From assembly GCF_011516735.1 (NCBI RefSeq), contig NZ_WOSX01000018.1:1-64000 (forward strand): a stretch of DNA of 64,000 bases, given 5' to 3'. Positions 45,741 through 55,850 of this stretch are shown in pieces. The notes beneath the pieces are model-generated. The model did no database searches. It saw nothing but the letters and a program-made list of their open reading frames with translations, and was not told the origin of the DNA. Within the stretch, counting starts at the first letter, position 1, and each line of letters begins with the position of its first letter. The position numbers and the translations under genes are program-made. The stretch is from Acetobacter fallax. GTDB lineage: Bacteria; Pseudomonadota; Alphaproteobacteria; Acetobacterales; Acetobacteraceae.

Positions 45741-46976
45741 TCAGCTCCGGTATGAGCCGTTAATGTCGATGTAACCATGTGTCAGGTCACAGCTCCACAT
45801 CGTGGCCTTCCCGTCGTCCAGTCCGAGATCAACCGAAACGTCAATTTCGCGTCCCTTCATATGCTCAACAACAGGCGCCTCGTCATACCCTTCGACAACC
45901 GTGCCATCCCGCGCAATCGTCACACCGCCGATCGCCACCGCCAGCCGGTCGCGATCCGCCGGCTCACCACTTTTGCCGACAGCCATCACAACCCGGCCCC
46001 AGTTCGCATCCTCACCAGCGACAGCCGTCTTGACCAGAGGGGAATTGGCAATCGCCTTCGCCACTTCACGTGCCGACGCATCCGAAACCGCCCCGTTCAC
46101 CGTGATTTTAATCTGCTTGCTGGCCCCTTCACCATCGCGCACCACCATCAGCGCCAGATCAAGCAGCAGCGCGTTCAGTGCGTTGCGGAATTCCGCCAGC
46201 GCCGGATCATCAGCATTGCTGATAGTCCGGTTGCCAGCGTAGCCCGTCGCAAACAGCAAAACCATGTCGGACGTCGAGGTATCGGAATCTACCGTGATCG
46301 CATTGAAGCTGCCCGAGACTCCCTTCGTCAGCAGCGCCTGAAGCACGGAAGCCGGAAGCGCCGCATCCGTCGCCACAAACCCCAGCATCGTCGCCATGTC
46401 CGGCGCAATCATGCCGCTGCCTTTGGCGATGCCCTGAATCGTTACGGACACACCGTCAATTTCAACCTTCCGCACCGCCGCCTTGGGAAACGTGTCCGTG
46501 GTCATGATGCCGCGTGCGGCGTCTTCCCAGCCCGTCTCCGACAATGACGCATGCAGCGCCGGCAAGGCTTTCGTAATCAGGTCCGCTGACAGCACCTCAC
46601 CAATCACACCCGTCGAAGCCAGAAAAACCTCCTGCGGAGCACAGCCCGCAAGCCCGGCTTCCGCATCGGCCGTGAGGCGACATGTTTCCACTCCGGCCCG
46701 TCCGGTGAAGACATTCGCATTGCCCGCATTCACCACCAGCGCCCTCGCCGATCCGCCTTTCAGCGCGGCACGTGACCAGTCAACCGGCGCACCCGGACAT
46801 TTTGACTGCGTGAACACGCCCGCCACGGTCGTGCCCTCCACAAATTCCGCAACAACAAGATCGGTGCGTCCCTGATAACGAATGCCAGCCGCTACAGCGC
46901 CGAGGCGCACGCCGGGGACGACGCCAAGCGCCGGAAGCGGGGAGGCGAGGGGAGAAACAGGCAGCGATTTAGCCAT
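45741..46976 (-). CDS. argJ: Glutamate N-acetyltransferase / amino-acid acetyltransferase
   Basis: A 411-residue ornithine acetyltransferase of the arginine pathway. It transfers acetyl from N-acetylornithine to glutamate and, in bifunctional forms, also uses acetyl-CoA. The autoprocessing and catalytic site is MIAPDMATMLGF with Thr196 as nucleophile; the precursor is cut before this Thr into alpha and beta chains. Other conserved parts are VVNAGNANVFTGRAG and GEDANWGRVVMA. It lies downstream of ppiC on the same strand but is separated from it by a U-tailed terminator, so it likely has its own promoter. Confidence 0.96.
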   Translation of the reverse strand: MAKSLPVSPLASPLPALGVVPGVRLGAVAAGIRYQGRTDLVVAEFVEGTTVAGVFTQSKCPGAPVDWSRAALKGGSARALVVNAGNANVFTGRAGVETCRLTADAEAGLAGCAPQEVFLASTGVIGEVLSADLITKALPALHASLSETGWEDAARGIMTTDTFPKAAVRKVEIDGVSVTIQGIAKGSGMIAPDMATMLGFVATDAALPASVLQALLTKGVSGSFNAITVDSDTSTSDMVLLFATGYAGNRTISNADDPALAEFRNALNALLLDLALMVVRDGEGASKQIKITVNGAVSDASAREVAKAIANSPLVKTAVAGEDANWGRVVMAVGKSGEPADRDRLAVAIGGVTIARDGTVVEGYDEAPVVEHMKGREIDVSVDLGLDDGKATMWSCDLTHGYIDINGSYRS

Positions 46977-47061
46977 CGGTGCAGACTTCTTTCATGTTGT
47001 TGCGGGAAGCAATTGCCGGATGAAGTATGGCGATCCCGAAACCTGCTTCGTCCAATACAGG

Positions 47062-47086
47062 AAAAGGGGCGCCGTAACGACGCCCC
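47062..47086 (-). terminator. Rho-independent terminator of the parvulin gene
   Basis: On the minus strand, GGGGCG, a 9-base loop and CGCCCC are followed by TTTTCC. Stem arms are plus-strand 47066-47071 and 47081-47086. It starts about 64 bp after the ppiC-type stop and before argJ. Confidence 0.8.
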
Positions 47087-47149
47087 TCATCCATGATCTG
47101 TCCAGGGACAGAGGCCGCGACAGCACGCCGTGGCAGACTCTCCGGAGTC

Positions 47150-48115
47150 TTACTTCTTCGGCGCGGCAGCCGGTGCGCCGGGCATCGCTGGCTGAGCATT
47201 ATCCGGAATTGCCTTGCCGTCAGGCCCGTAGCGGACGATCTTCACCTGAGACGTCGCCTTTTCCACTGCTGCACGGACATCCTGCTGGATCAGTTGCTGG
47301 CGGATCTTGTCCTTGACCTCGTCTTCCTTCGGAACCGCAGCCGTCCGGATGTCCAGAACCTGAATGACATGATAGCCGAACTGGCTTTTCACCGGCGTTT
47401 CGCTGAACGTATTCGGCTTCATCGCAAAGGCTGCGTCCGAGAAGACCGGAACCATGTCACCTTTCTTGAACCAGCCCAGATCACCGCCATTGTTCCTGGC
47501 GCTGCCCTTGTCGATCGACAGCTTTTCCGCCAGCGGGCCAAAAGCATCGCCAGCCTTGAGTTTTTTGATCACGTCCTGAGCTTCGGCCTCGGTCTTTACG
47601 AGGATATGGCGAGCATGGACTTCCTTCTCAGGCGCCTTGTTCGCATAGTTCTTCAGGTAGTAATCATGGATGGCCGCATCGGTAAGTTGCGGCGTCACCT
47701 GGCGTGACAGCCATGCTGTCTGCAAAGCATTATTCGCCGCCGTATCCATCGCTGCTTTTACCTCAGGGTCTGCCTGGAGATTAGCCTTATGCGCAACGAT
47801 CTGAATCGCCTTCTGGTCGACTGCCTGATTGACCAGCATCGGGAAAATCATGTTCGGGGGCAGCTGACGAAGCTGAGCAGGCATGTTCGATGCTGACTGG
47901 CGAATCTCGCCAAGCGTGATCTTGCCACCATCAACCGTCGCCACCACAAGGTTCGGATCAGCCGGAGCCTCCGCCGCAGGTGCGCCTGCGGGTGCCGCCG
48001 CGCTCGCCACAGGCGCGGACGCCGCAGGCGCTGCAAACGCACCGGAGGAAGAAAGGAGAGTCGATGTAAGCAGGGCCGCCGTCGCGAGGATGGAAGCCGG
48101 GCTGGTAAACCGCAT
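47150..48115 (-). CDS. Periplasmic parvulin-type peptidyl-prolyl isomerase
   Basis: A 321-residue secreted PPIase. The signal peptide (MRFTSPASILATAALLTST, cleavage near AFA-AP) is followed by an Ala/Pro-rich linker, an N-terminal SurA-like helical domain (about 55-165) and the parvulin domain at about 170-265, with VHARHILVKTEAEA, NNGGDLGWFKKGDMVPVF and GYHVIQVLDIR as family signatures. The C-terminus is Pro/Ala-rich and basic. It assists folding of exported proteins, and shares a divergent control region with secA, which is functionally apt. Confidence 0.92.
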   Translation of the reverse strand: MRFTSPASILATAALLTSTLLSSSGAFAAPAASAPVASAAAPAGAPAAEAPADPNLVVATVDGGKITLGEIRQSASNMPAQLRQLPPNMIFPMLVNQAVDQKAIQIVAHKANLQADPEVKAAMDTAANNALQTAWLSRQVTPQLTDAAIHDYYLKNYANKAPEKEVHARHILVKTEAEAQDVIKKLKAGDAFGPLAEKLSIDKGSARNNGGDLGWFKKGDMVPVFSDAAFAMKPNTFSETPVKSQFGYHVIQVLDIRTAAVPKEDEVKDKIRQQLIQQDVRAAVEKATSQVKIVRYGPDGKAIPDNAQPAMPGAPAAAPKK

Positions 48116-48266
48116 GAGAAATAAACCCTGAGTTTCTGAGCGGGGCGCATCATGGCTGACACATCAAACGCCCGCAAGGGCTGGCGCGCAGCAATTCGTC
48201 CGCCGAAATCCGCTTCATATGCGTCAGGCAGAATCAGCAGATGGCAGCCGTTTTGGGCTGTGTCGG

Positions 48267-48294
48267 TTGACCCGGAGCATCGCCGGCCTTATCT
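48267..48294 (+). promoter_or_regulatory. Candidate secA promoter
   Basis: TTGACC (48267-48272), a 16-base spacer and TTATCT (48289-48294) resemble a sigma-70 promoter about 130 bp before the secA start. The rest of the 312-bp gap between the parvulin gene and secA holds no recognisable gene. Confidence 0.4.
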
Positions 48295-48427
48295 CAGTCA
48301 CCGCACGCGACCGGTTTTTGTCCTTCCGGCCTGAGTCTCTCCTGACCTCGGCCGATGTCTCCGGGTAAGGGAGGCATTAGTGGAGTCAGGCGCCGGTCAG
48401 GGAGCGTGCTGTTCCGGAAAGGTATTC

Positions 48428-51148
48428 ATGCTCGCCTCGCTCGCCCGCGCCCTGTTCGGCACCTCCAATGACCGTTCGCTCAAGGCCTTCCAGCGCCGCG
48501 TGCCCCAGATTAATGCGCTTGAGCCTGCGGTCGCCGCACTCGATGACACCGCGCTCGCGCATAAAACAATCGAATTCCGCGAGCGTCTGGCAAAGGGTGA
48601 AACCCTCGACGGGTTGCTTCCCGAAGCTTTCGCCGTCTGCCGCGAAGCCTCAAAGCGTGTCCTGGGCATGCGCCATTTTGACGTCCAGCTCATCGGTGGA
48701 ATGGTGCTTCACGCCGGAAAGATCGCTGAAATGCGAACGGGCGAAGGCAAAACCCTCGTCGCAACTCTGGCCGTGTATCTGAATGCACTCTCCCGCAAAG
48801 GCGTGCACGTCGTCACAGTGAACGATTATCTTGCTCGCCGTGACGCCGAAGAAATGAGCAGGCTCTACAGTTTCCTCGGTCTGACCACCGGCGTAATCGT
48901 GCCAAATCTGCCGGACGAAGCCCGCCGCGCGGCCTATGCCGCCGATATAACCTACGGCACGAACAACGAATTCGGCTTCGATTATCTGCGCGACAACATG
49001 AAATACCGCCTGGATGAGATGGTCCAGCGGCCTTTCAGTCACGCCATCGTCGATGAAGTCGATTCGATCCTGATCGATGAAGCCCGCACGCCGCTTATCA
49101 TCTCCGGACCGGCAGAAGGCGACACGGAACTCTATAACAGCGTTGATGCCGTCGTTGCCGAACTGGTCAAAGATCCGTCGAACTACGACAAGGACGAAAA
49201 ACTCCGCACCGTTATCCTCACAGAGGAAGGGTCGGACCATGTCGAGGAACTGCTCCGCAACGCCGGCCTGCTGGAAAACGGAGGCCTCTATGACGTGCAT
49301 AACGTGGCCGCTGTTCACCACGTCCAGCAATCCCTTCGTGCTCACACTCTGTTCGCACGGGACGTGGATTACATCGTCCGGAACGAAAAGGTCGTTATTA
49401 TCGACGAATTCACCGGGCGCATGATGGATGGCCGGCGTTATTCCGATGGCCTCCACCAGGCTCTGGAAGCCAAGGAACATGTCGAGGTTCAGCAGGAAAA
49501 CCAGACGCTGGCATCGATTACCTTCCAGAATTATTTCCGCCTCTACCCCAAGCTGTCCGGCATGACCGGCACGGCCATGACCGAAGCCGACGAGTTTGCG
49601 GAAATCTATAAGCTCGACGTCATCGAAATCCCGACAAATCTCCCGGTCGCCCGTAAAGATGAGGACGACGAGATTTACCTGAACGAAGAACAGAAATTTC
49701 AGGCTGTCGGAACGCTCGTTGAGGAAATACACAAAAACGGCCAGCCAATTCTTGTAGGCACAACATCGGTCGAAAAAAGCGAGGCCCTCTCGGCAGCGCT
49801 CAGGGCACGTGGAATCCCGCACAACGTGCTGAACGCCCGCTTCCATGAAATGGAAGCCACCATCGTCGCCCAGGCCGGTGCCCCCGGCGCGATCACGATC
49901 GCCACAAACATGGCCGGACGTGGCACCGACATCAAACTCGGTGGCAACGTCGAGATGCGCATCCAGCAGGAACTGGCTCACATCACCGATCCCGCCGAAC
50001 GTGAAGCCGCCGAAGCCGCGATGCGTGAGGAAGTGGCCCGCAATCAGGTCATCGTCAAAGCCGCTGGCGGCCTCTACGTCATTGGCACCGAACGTCACGA
50101 GAGCCGCCGCATCGACAATCAGCTCCGTGGCCGCGCCGGTCGGCAGGGCGACCCGGGTAATTCACGCTTTTTCGTCTCGCTTCAGGATGATCTGATGCGC
50201 ATTTTCGGGTCCGAACGGATGACCGGAATGCTACAGAAGATGGGCATGCAGGACGGCGAGGCCATCGTTCACCCCTGGCTGAACAAGGCTCTGGAACGCG
50301 CCCAGAAAAAAGTCGAATCCCGCAACTTCGACATGCGCAAGAACACACTGAAATATGACGATGTCATGAATGATCAGCGCAAGGAGGTTTACGCCCAGCG
50401 CCGTGAATTCATGACCGAGGACGATGTTGCCGCTATCGTCAACGACATGCGCGAAGAACTGATCCTCGCTCTCGTCGATCAGCGTATCCCCGAAAAAGCC
50501 TTCGCCGAACAATGGCTGAGTGCCGAACTGAGTGAAGATCTCCATCGCGTGCTGAACCTCGATCTGCCGATCGCGGAGTGGGCAAAAGAAGACGGGATGG
50601 ACCGTGAACAGGTTGCCGCCCGCATCGAGGACGCCGCTGCCCAGGCCCAGGCCGTGCGTACAGCCAATTTCGGCCCGGACATGATGCGGTATCTCGAAAA
50701 GCAGATCCTGCTCACCACGTTCGATTCAGTCTGGAAAGAACATCTCCACGCGCTCGATCAGCTCCGCCAGGGTATCGGCCTGCGTGCATACGGTCAGAAA
50801 GATCCGCTGAACGAGTACAAGCACGAAGCTTTCCAGCTCTTCAATGTGATGCTGGGCGAAATGCGCGAGCGTGTCGTTTCCACGCTTACCCGCGTCGAGG
50901 TCGCTCCGCCTCTCGAATTCAATCCGTTCGAAGGCGTCGGTGAATTCCACCCCGATCCGGGAGTGCCCGGCCTCGCCTCCGAGCCGGCACATTATACGCA
51001 GACACCCGTTTCCGTTTCTTCCGAACCTGTCAGCTCCGGCGCCATTCTGCCGGATGATCCGTCAAGCTGGGGTGAGACCCCGCGTAACGCGGCCTGTCCA
51101 TGCGGGTCCGGAAAAAAATTCAAACATTGTCATGGCAGCCACACCTGA
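48428..51148 (+). CDS. secA: Preprotein translocase ATPase SecA
   Basis: A 906-residue motor that drives proteins through SecYEG. Walker A is in [13 protein letters not shown] (about residue 103) and Walker B in [17 protein letters not shown], followed by the preprotein cross-linking domain, [15 protein letters not shown] of the second ATPase fold, the helical scaffold, and the C-terminal zinc motif [17 protein letters not shown] that binds SecB or phospholipid. ATG 48428 ([11 protein letters not shown]) with AAAGG upstream matches the family start. An in-frame start 16 codons earlier at 48380 is not needed. Confidence 0.98.
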   Translation: MLASLARALFGTSNDRSLKAFQRRVPQINALEPAVAALDDTALAHKTIEFRERLAKGETLDGLLPEAFAVCREASKRVLGMRHFDVQLIGGMVLHAGKIAEMRTGEGKTLVATLAVYLNALSRKGVHVVTVNDYLARRDAEEMSRLYSFLGLTTGVIVPNLPDEARRAAYAADITYGTNNEFGFDYLRDNMKYRLDEMVQRPFSHAIVDEVDSILIDEARTPLIISGPAEGDTELYNSVDAVVAELVKDPSNYDKDEKLRTVILTEEGSDHVEELLRNAGLLENGGLYDVHNVAAVHHVQQSLRAHTLFARDVDYIVRNEKVVIIDEFTGRMMDGRRYSDGLHQALEAKEHVEVQQENQTLASITFQNYFRLYPKLSGMTGTAMTEADEFAEIYKLDVIEIPTNLPVARKDEDDEIYLNEEQKFQAVGTLVEEIHKNGQPILVGTTSVEKSEALSAALRARGIPHNVLNARFHEMEATIVAQAGAPGAITIATNMAGRGTDIKLGGNVEMRIQQELAHITDPAEREAAEAAMREEVARNQVIVKAAGGLYVIGTERHESRRIDNQLRGRAGRQGDPGNSRFFVSLQDDLMRIFGSERMTGMLQKMGMQDGEAIVHPWLNKALERAQKKVESRNFDMRKNTLKYDDVMNDQRKEVYAQRREFMTEDDVAAIVNDMREELILALVDQRIPEKAFAEQWLSAELSEDLHRVLNLDLPIAEWAKEDGMDREQVAARIEDAAAQAQAVRTANFGPDMMRYLEKQILLTTFDSVWKEHLHALDQLRQGIGLRAYGQKDPLNEYKHEAFQLFNVMLGEMRERVVSTLTRVEVAPPLEFNPFEGVGEFHPDPGVPGLASEPAHYTQTPVSVSSEPVSSGAILPDDPSSWGETPRNAACPCGSGKKFKHCHGSHT

Positions 51149-51211
51149 CCGGAACGGCCTGGAAACCGGCACCGGAAAGGAATGACCCAGGCAGTCGCGG
51201 ACAAGACATAA

Positions 51212-51273
51212 GGGAGCTGCCCGGAAAAGTCCGGGCTCCCGGCTTTATCCGGGCGGCGGGTTCTTCGCCGCCC
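51212..51273 (+). terminator. Tandem hairpins after secA
   Basis: The first hairpin is GGGAG...CCCGGA, loop AAAG, TCCGGG-CTCCC (51212-51240), followed by GGCTTTAT. The second is GGGCGGCG (51251-51258), a 7-base loop, CGCCGCCC (51266-51273), followed by TGTTGC. Together they probably terminate or attenuate secA transcription before yebC. Neither has a long U-tract. Confidence 0.55.
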
Positions 51274-51334
51274 TGTTGCATCATGCAGAGTCCGGTCCCG
51301 CACCGGCGCAGAACAGAGAGATAACGAGGGCGGC

Positions 51335-52084
51335 ATGGCTGGCCATTCACAGTTTAAAAACATCATGCACCGCAAAGGTGCCCAGGACGCCAAACGCGCG
51401 AAGCAGTTCGCCAAGGTGATCCGCGAAATCACCGTGTCCGCACGATCCGGTCTTCCTGATCCGACGGCAAATCCCCGTCTCCGCGCCGCGATCTCGGCCG
51501 CCCGCGAAGTCAATATGCCAAAAGACACGGTCGAGCGCGCCATTAAAAAGGCAACCGGCACAGCCGGCGGTGATGACTACTCAGAAGTCCGTTACGAAGG
51601 ATACGGTCCGGCCGGCGTTGCCGTAATTGTTGAGGCCCTGACCGATAACCGTAATCGTACAGCGTCTGACGTAAGGGCAGCTTTCTCGAAATATGGTGGT
51701 TCCCTTGGGGAGACGAATTCTGTTTCCTTCATGTTCAGCCGCGTCGGCGTCATCACTTATCCCGCCAGAACGGCCTCAGAAGACGACATGCTGGAAGCAG
51801 CGATCGAGGCAGGCGCCGAAAACGTCGTTTCTACAGATGAAACTCACGAAATCACCTGTGCAGTGGAGTCCTTCTTCGCCGTTCGGGATGCTCTCGAAAG
51901 CCATTTCGGCGAGCCCGAAAGTGCTAAACTTGACTGGCGTCCGGAAAACACCGTTCCGCTCGACGAAGACAAGGCCCGCACAGTGCTGAAACTTCTTGAC
52001 GTGCTGGAAGACAGTGATGACGTCCAGAATGTCTATGCCAATTTCGATCTGCCGGAAGACGTCGCCGCCGCTCTTTCAGCATAA
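51335..52084 (+). CDS. yebC: YebC/PmpR family protein (TACO1-like)
   Basis: A 249-residue protein with [22 protein letters not shown] at the N-terminus, [26 protein letters not shown] and [15 protein letters not shown], all family signatures. YebC proteins were first described as DNA-binding regulators; more recent work assigns a ribosome-associated role in translation of proline-rich stretches, as for mitochondrial TACO1. Three-domain length is normal. It stands alone between the secA terminator and its own hairpin. Confidence 0.95.
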   Translation: MAGHSQFKNIMHRKGAQDAKRAKQFAKVIREITVSARSGLPDPTANPRLRAAISAAREVNMPKDTVERAIKKATGTAGGDDYSEVRYEGYGPAGVAVIVEALTDNRNRTASDVRAAFSKYGGSLGETNSVSFMFSRVGVITYPARTASEDDMLEAAIEAGAENVVSTDETHEITCAVESFFAVRDALESHFGEPESAKLDWRPENTVPLDEDKARTVLKLLDVLEDSDDVQNVYANFDLPEDVAAALSA

Positions 52085-52093
52085 AAAGCCTTC

Positions 52094-52117
52094 AGCTCTC
52101 CGGAAAACCGGAGGGCT
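52094..52117 (+). terminator. Hairpin after yebC
   Basis: AGCTCTCCGG (52094-52103), loop AAAA and CCGGAGGGCT (52108-52117) form a 10-bp stem with one G-U pair, directly after the yebC stop. There is no U-tract downstream, but the stem is strong. Confidence 0.55.
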
Positions 52118-52199
52118 GATCATGTTGCCGGGAATAAACTCAGATCTTGTAAAATTATTGCCGGACGTTCAGAGCATCGGCTGAACGCGCGATCTTTCT

Positions 52200-52982
52200 T
52201 CAGGGTCGCCGCGCGGTCAGCAGCAGATGCAGCCCGCAATCCGACATCACCTCATGAGCCGCAATCGTCGCATCGCGTTCCAGAAATGCCTCCTCATCGC
52301 GTTTCATCGCCTCTTCACACCCGGTTCTTCCCAGCACTGCCCCGCTTGCGACCAGGCCCCGGCAGGCAATATCTACAAATCCCGCTTGCGAAAACGCATC
52401 CATCAGGCTCCGACGATCATATAAATGCAGCCGTGTGGTCACTCCACCAGACGTAAATGATCCCTCTCTGGTCTCAAGAACCTGCTCCGCCTTTTCCTCC
52501 TGTTGTGTCTGGAGAAATTCCGAAACGAGAGCGAGCAGAGAGTCGACCATCACTGCAATCTGCCCCTCTGGCGTAAGCCAGTCGAAGAAACGCGAGATCA
52601 TCCTTTCCTGATTCACACAGTACTGGAGAGACCCGATCGCAATCACCAGATCTGCCGATCCTGCCGGCACGAAGACATCCTCCATATTTCCCGGAACAGT
52701 CGTGAACCGTGATCCCAGATCCTTCGCCTCAAGGCAGGCAAGCATTCCCGGCGCATTTTCAATGCCTTTGACATCGTGACCAGCAGCAAGAAAACGCTCA
52801 CACCAGCGTCCTGTCCCGCAACCCGCATCAATGATTCGGGTCCGCTCAGGTAATGTCAGGCTGCTGACTGCCCGCCAGCCAAGAATGTCATATGCCCGGC
52901 GACACGGACTTGAGAGAAAACTCTCATCGAAAGCCCGTGCTTCTTTCGAGTAGCTTTTCTTCTGCAATGCATCACGCAGCAT
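52200..52982 (-). CDS. Class I SAM-dependent methyltransferase
   Basis: A 260-residue methyltransferase. Motif I is IIDAGCGTGRWCE (about residue 50), motif II ends VKGIENAPGML, and DLVIAIGSLQYC fits motif IV. The N-terminus (KSYSKEARAFDESFLSSPCRRAYDILG) is typical of small-molecule methyltransferases. It is the last gene of a three-gene operon; its start overlaps the flavoprotein stop by 11 bases. The partner genes suggest an amino- or N-oxidised sugar or a similar small molecule as substrate. Not recognised as any named enzyme. Confidence 0.85.
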   Translation of the reverse strand: MLRDALQKKSYSKEARAFDESFLSSPCRRAYDILGWRAVSSLTLPERTRIIDAGCGTGRWCERFLAAGHDVKGIENAPGMLACLEAKDLGSRFTTVPGNMEDVFVPAGSADLVIAIGSLQYCVNQERMISRFFDWLTPEGQIAVMVDSLLALVSEFLQTQQEEKAEQVLETREGSFTSGGVTTRLHLYDRRSLMDAFSQAGFVDIACRGLVASGAVLGRTGCEEAMKRDEEAFLERDATIAAHEVMSDCGLHLLLTARRP

Positions 52983-54330
52983 CGGAGTCTATCTCCTCCC
53001 GCACTCCGGCAAGATGCGCCAGCATCCGCCGAATGAGCATCAGACCCACATCGTTCTGCCAGAGCCAGAGTCCATTGACCTGTCCCGAAAAGCTGCGTTC
53101 GCCGCCCATTTCAGCCGGTGGTCGGTAACCACAGGCCAGACCGATCCCAAAAAGCCCCGGAATCTCTCTGCCAGAGGCATCCATGACTCCGCACGACCCG
53201 TTCACCAGCGGCCCGTCATCTTCGAAACCGGCAAGCGGAATGACCGCTCCGGTCTGATCACGAACAGTCACGCCAGCGGGGCGATAGCCGAGACACGCAA
53301 TGACAAGATCGGCTTCTTCAAGAAGCTGCCACGCCTTTTCATCCTGCGCGTCATCCAGACGATGCAGGGTCACACGTGGCTCCGGCTCTGCATCTCCCAC
53401 ACCAAGCAACCGCCGCGCCAGCATGCGGGACTCAAAACGAAACCCGCCAAATCGATGCACAAACCCGCTCAGTGGACAGATATCCGTATCGTCGAACACA
53501 TCATAACCATCCTCAAGCGCCGCATCCCGGCCCGGATAAAACAGAGTGACCGGACGTCTGTGCAGAATAACAATCTCCACCGGCGGATCATGATCTTCCA
53601 GCGCGATCAGAATCTGCCGGGCGCAGGACATCGCACTCGTCGAGCCACCGGCAATTACGACGCGTGGTCTCTCAGACTTTTCCAGAACCCCGATCGTGCG
53701 GGCGAAACCTGCATGGCTGAGAAATTCATCCGACTGAATCAGCTTTGCATCGCAACGCGGCAAAAGTGCCTCGCCGCCAACCGGAATGCCGAGCAGGCGC
53801 TCACGCTTCTGCGTCGCACCCGTTGCCACCAGAACACTGCCGGCCCGGACAGCTTCTGCCTCACCAGTCTGCCTGTCGCGCAGCCCGGCGCACCATGAAC
53901 CGCCCACATCTTTCCTGAGCCACTCAACCTCGGTGTTCATCGCCACACGACCACCCGGCGTTCGGGCGATCAACTCCGCCATCACAGCTCCGACCTCAGC
54001 CATAAGCCGCCCCGCCAGTTCCAGCGAAACACAGTCCGGCCCGCGAGCGCTGATTTCCTGCGCCAGAGGCGTCTCTGCCAGTGCGACCAGTTCCGGCACC
54101 GGAGACTCCCGCACACAGGATAGAAACGTATCCGCCGAACTGTCCGAGGAAATCACGTAATTCCCCAGCCGCCCCGCGCCCGGCACGTAATCACGATCAA
54201 CAAGCAGCACCCCGGCCGCAAGCACCTCAGGAAGCAGGCCGTTCTTCGCTGCGGCCAGTAATGGAGCAAGCCCGGCAGGTCCGGCCCCGATGATCACCAG
54301 GCCGAACTCAGCCTTTGCGACGCCGGCCAT
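52972..54330 (-). CDS. FAD/NAD(P)-dependent oxidoreductase, unknown substrate
   Basis: A 452-residue two-dinucleotide-fold flavoprotein. The FAD site is LVIIGAGPAGLAPLLAA (about 10-27); the NAD(P) site is VVIAGGSTSAMSCARQIL (about 225); ADLVIACLGYRP and GREIPGLFGIGLACGY are the C-terminal FAD contacts. General layout recalls flavin N-monooxygenases of the ornithine/lysine hydroxylase kind, but this assignment is tentative. The ATG at 54330 overlaps the aminotransferase stop (TGATG), so the two are translationally coupled. A possible role is oxidation of the amine that the aminotransferase installs. Confidence 0.8.
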   Translation of the reverse strand: MAGVAKAEFGLVIIGAGPAGLAPLLAAAKNGLLPEVLAAGVLLVDRDYVPGAGRLGNYVISSDSSADTFLSCVRESPVPELVALAETPLAQEISARGPDCVSLELAGRLMAEVGAVMAELIARTPGGRVAMNTEVEWLRKDVGGSWCAGLRDRQTGEAEAVRAGSVLVATGATQKRERLLGIPVGGEALLPRCDAKLIQSDEFLSHAGFARTIGVLEKSERPRVVIAGGSTSAMSCARQILIALEDHDPPVEIVILHRRPVTLFYPGRDAALEDGYDVFDDTDICPLSGFVHRFGGFRFESRMLARRLLGVGDAEPEPRVTLHRLDDAQDEKAWQLLEEADLVIACLGYRPAGVTVRDQTGAVIPLAGFEDDGPLVNGSCGVMDASGREIPGLFGIGLACGYRPPAEMGGERSFSGQVNGLWLWQNDVGLMLIRRMLAHLAGVREEIDSDAA

Positions 54331-55532
54331 CAGGCTGCCACCCGCGACATCGAAGCGGGGACCAGCACATTCTCCAGAGCCTGGCACACCGTCCCGACCA
54401 TCTCCATCGTCATGTCGGTCCAGAGCGGCAGTGACATGACGCGTCGCGACACATTCTCCGTGACAGTCAGGTCATCCGCTTCACAAAGCCCCGAAAAATA
54501 GGGCTGCTCCATCAGATGAGGAGAAAAATACGCTCCCGTTCCGATCCCCTGCGACGAAAGCTGTTCCCGGACCGCATTACGGCAACATCCCTCCGGAAGC
54601 AGAACCGGCATAAACTGATAGGAACGCCGATGCCCGCGCGGTTTCTGCATTTCAAAATCGATCGGAAGAGTGCGGAAATAACAGTCCGCAAGCGCGGACC
54701 GCCGCGTCGCTACATCCTCCATTGTCGTCAGGCAGGCCAGAGCGATTGCCGCCGAAAACTCCGTCATCTTGGAATTGAGTCCAGGAATCGTCGCAGTGCG
54801 CGGCTCACCGAAACCAAAATTACCCATCACACGAAGCACAGCAATATGGTCAGGATTGCCACTGTATATCACGCCACCTTCGCCAATCCCGAAAGTTTTG
54901 GTGGCATGCATCGAAAATACGATCGGATGCGCAAAACCTGACCCGAAGCCAATGCCATTTTCATCAAGCGCACCAAGAGACGCCGCCGCATCCACCACGA
55001 TTCCGGCCCCGGTCTCCTCATGCAGTGCCGCATAGTGCGCGAGATCAATGCTGTTTCCAAACGTGGCGTAGGGTACGATCAGATCAATTGAATCACCGTA
55101 TTTTTCAATCATTCTGCGTTCGGAAACCGGACAGGCTGCCCATGTCGCCGGGTCGATGTCACAAAACAGAGGTGTATAACCCGCCCAGATCGCCGCGTGA
55201 GCCGCCGCCGCGAAAGTAAAGGCCGGCATGAGTGCATACCTTTGCGAAACAGAGCAGGTTCTTCTCCTTCCGGCCATTTTCATCGCAATCATCAGACCAA
55301 TGGTCGCATTGCAGACGGTCAGGCATGATCCCTGACCACCAAAATACAAACCCTGCAATCTGTCCTCGAAAAGGGTATTTTTCGGTCCATAATTACTATG
55401 GATTCCCATTTGTTCGATTTCGAGAAAACTATCCATAAGTGTCAGACAGGAAGGTGTCTTCACAGAAATAAACGGTATCATGCCTGCGACATCCTTATTG
55501 CCGCTACGATTACTGAAAATCAGAGCGGACAT
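54330..55532 (-). CDS. DegT/DnrJ/EryC1/StrS-family aminotransferase
   Basis: A 400-residue PLP enzyme of the sugar-aminotransferase family. The Schiff-base Lys212 is in MHATKTFGIGEGG, Asp181 (pyridine nitrogen partner) in GIVVDAAASLGA, and LTVCNATIGLMIAMK provides the phosphate cup. Family members aminate keto-sugars, often NDP-linked, for surface glycans and natural products. It heads the operon aminotransferase, flavoprotein, methyltransferase. Start may be internal (MIPFISVKTPS at 55481). No nucleotidyltransferase or dehydratase lies in this operon, so the keto substrate must be made elsewhere. Confidence 0.88.
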   Translation of the reverse strand: MSALIFSNRSGNKDVAGMIPFISVKTPSCLTLMDSFLEIEQMGIHSNYGPKNTLFEDRLQGLYFGGQGSCLTVCNATIGLMIAMKMAGRRRTCSVSQRYALMPAFTFAAAAHAAIWAGYTPLFCDIDPATWAACPVSERRMIEKYGDSIDLIVPYATFGNSIDLAHYAALHEETGAGIVVDAAASLGALDENGIGFGSGFAHPIVFSMHATKTFGIGEGGVIYSGNPDHIAVLRVMGNFGFGEPRTATIPGLNSKMTEFSAAIALACLTTMEDVATRRSALADCYFRTLPIDFEMQKPRGHRRSYQFMPVLLPEGCCRNAVREQLSSQGIGTGAYFSPHLMEQPYFSGLCEADDLTVTENVSRRVMSLPLWTDMTMEMVGTVCQALENVLVPASMSRVAA

Positions 55533-55850
55533 GACTTAAAGCTGATAAAAACCGGGGAATATTTCAATAGATGACACTCTATAAAACAAAACCGATGAGG
55601 GATTCAAAAAGTAACAAATATGTGAATAATGAGACACATATGCTTAAAAGTTACACAATATTAATGTTTAAACGAGGCATTCTCACGTTTGGGGCCTCAG
55701 TCAGCCCCGGTCACCTCGCACAAGAAATTGTCGCGCCCCTGAAACGACCCCTTATTGAAGAATACTCTGGATTGATTCGCAAAAAATGCCGTGCTCCCAT
55801 GCATTGGAACGCATCGCACTCATACACTTCAGACAGGATGAAGCCGGACC
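55533..55850. promoter_or_regulatory. Divergent intergenic region, AT-rich
   Basis: A 318-bp gap between the aminotransferase operon (minus) and the glycosyltransferase-like gene (plus). It is AT-rich on the left and carries a weak AGGA 12 bases before ATG 55851. Short open frames show no motif. It probably contains two promoters, but no clear hexamer pair was identified. Confidence 0.35.

Noticed and set aside
48650-50098. A 482-codon open frame antisense to secA
   Set aside because: It mirrors conserved SecA codons, has no family motif and lies wholly inside a certain gene; a long antisense frame is common in GC-rich coding DNA.
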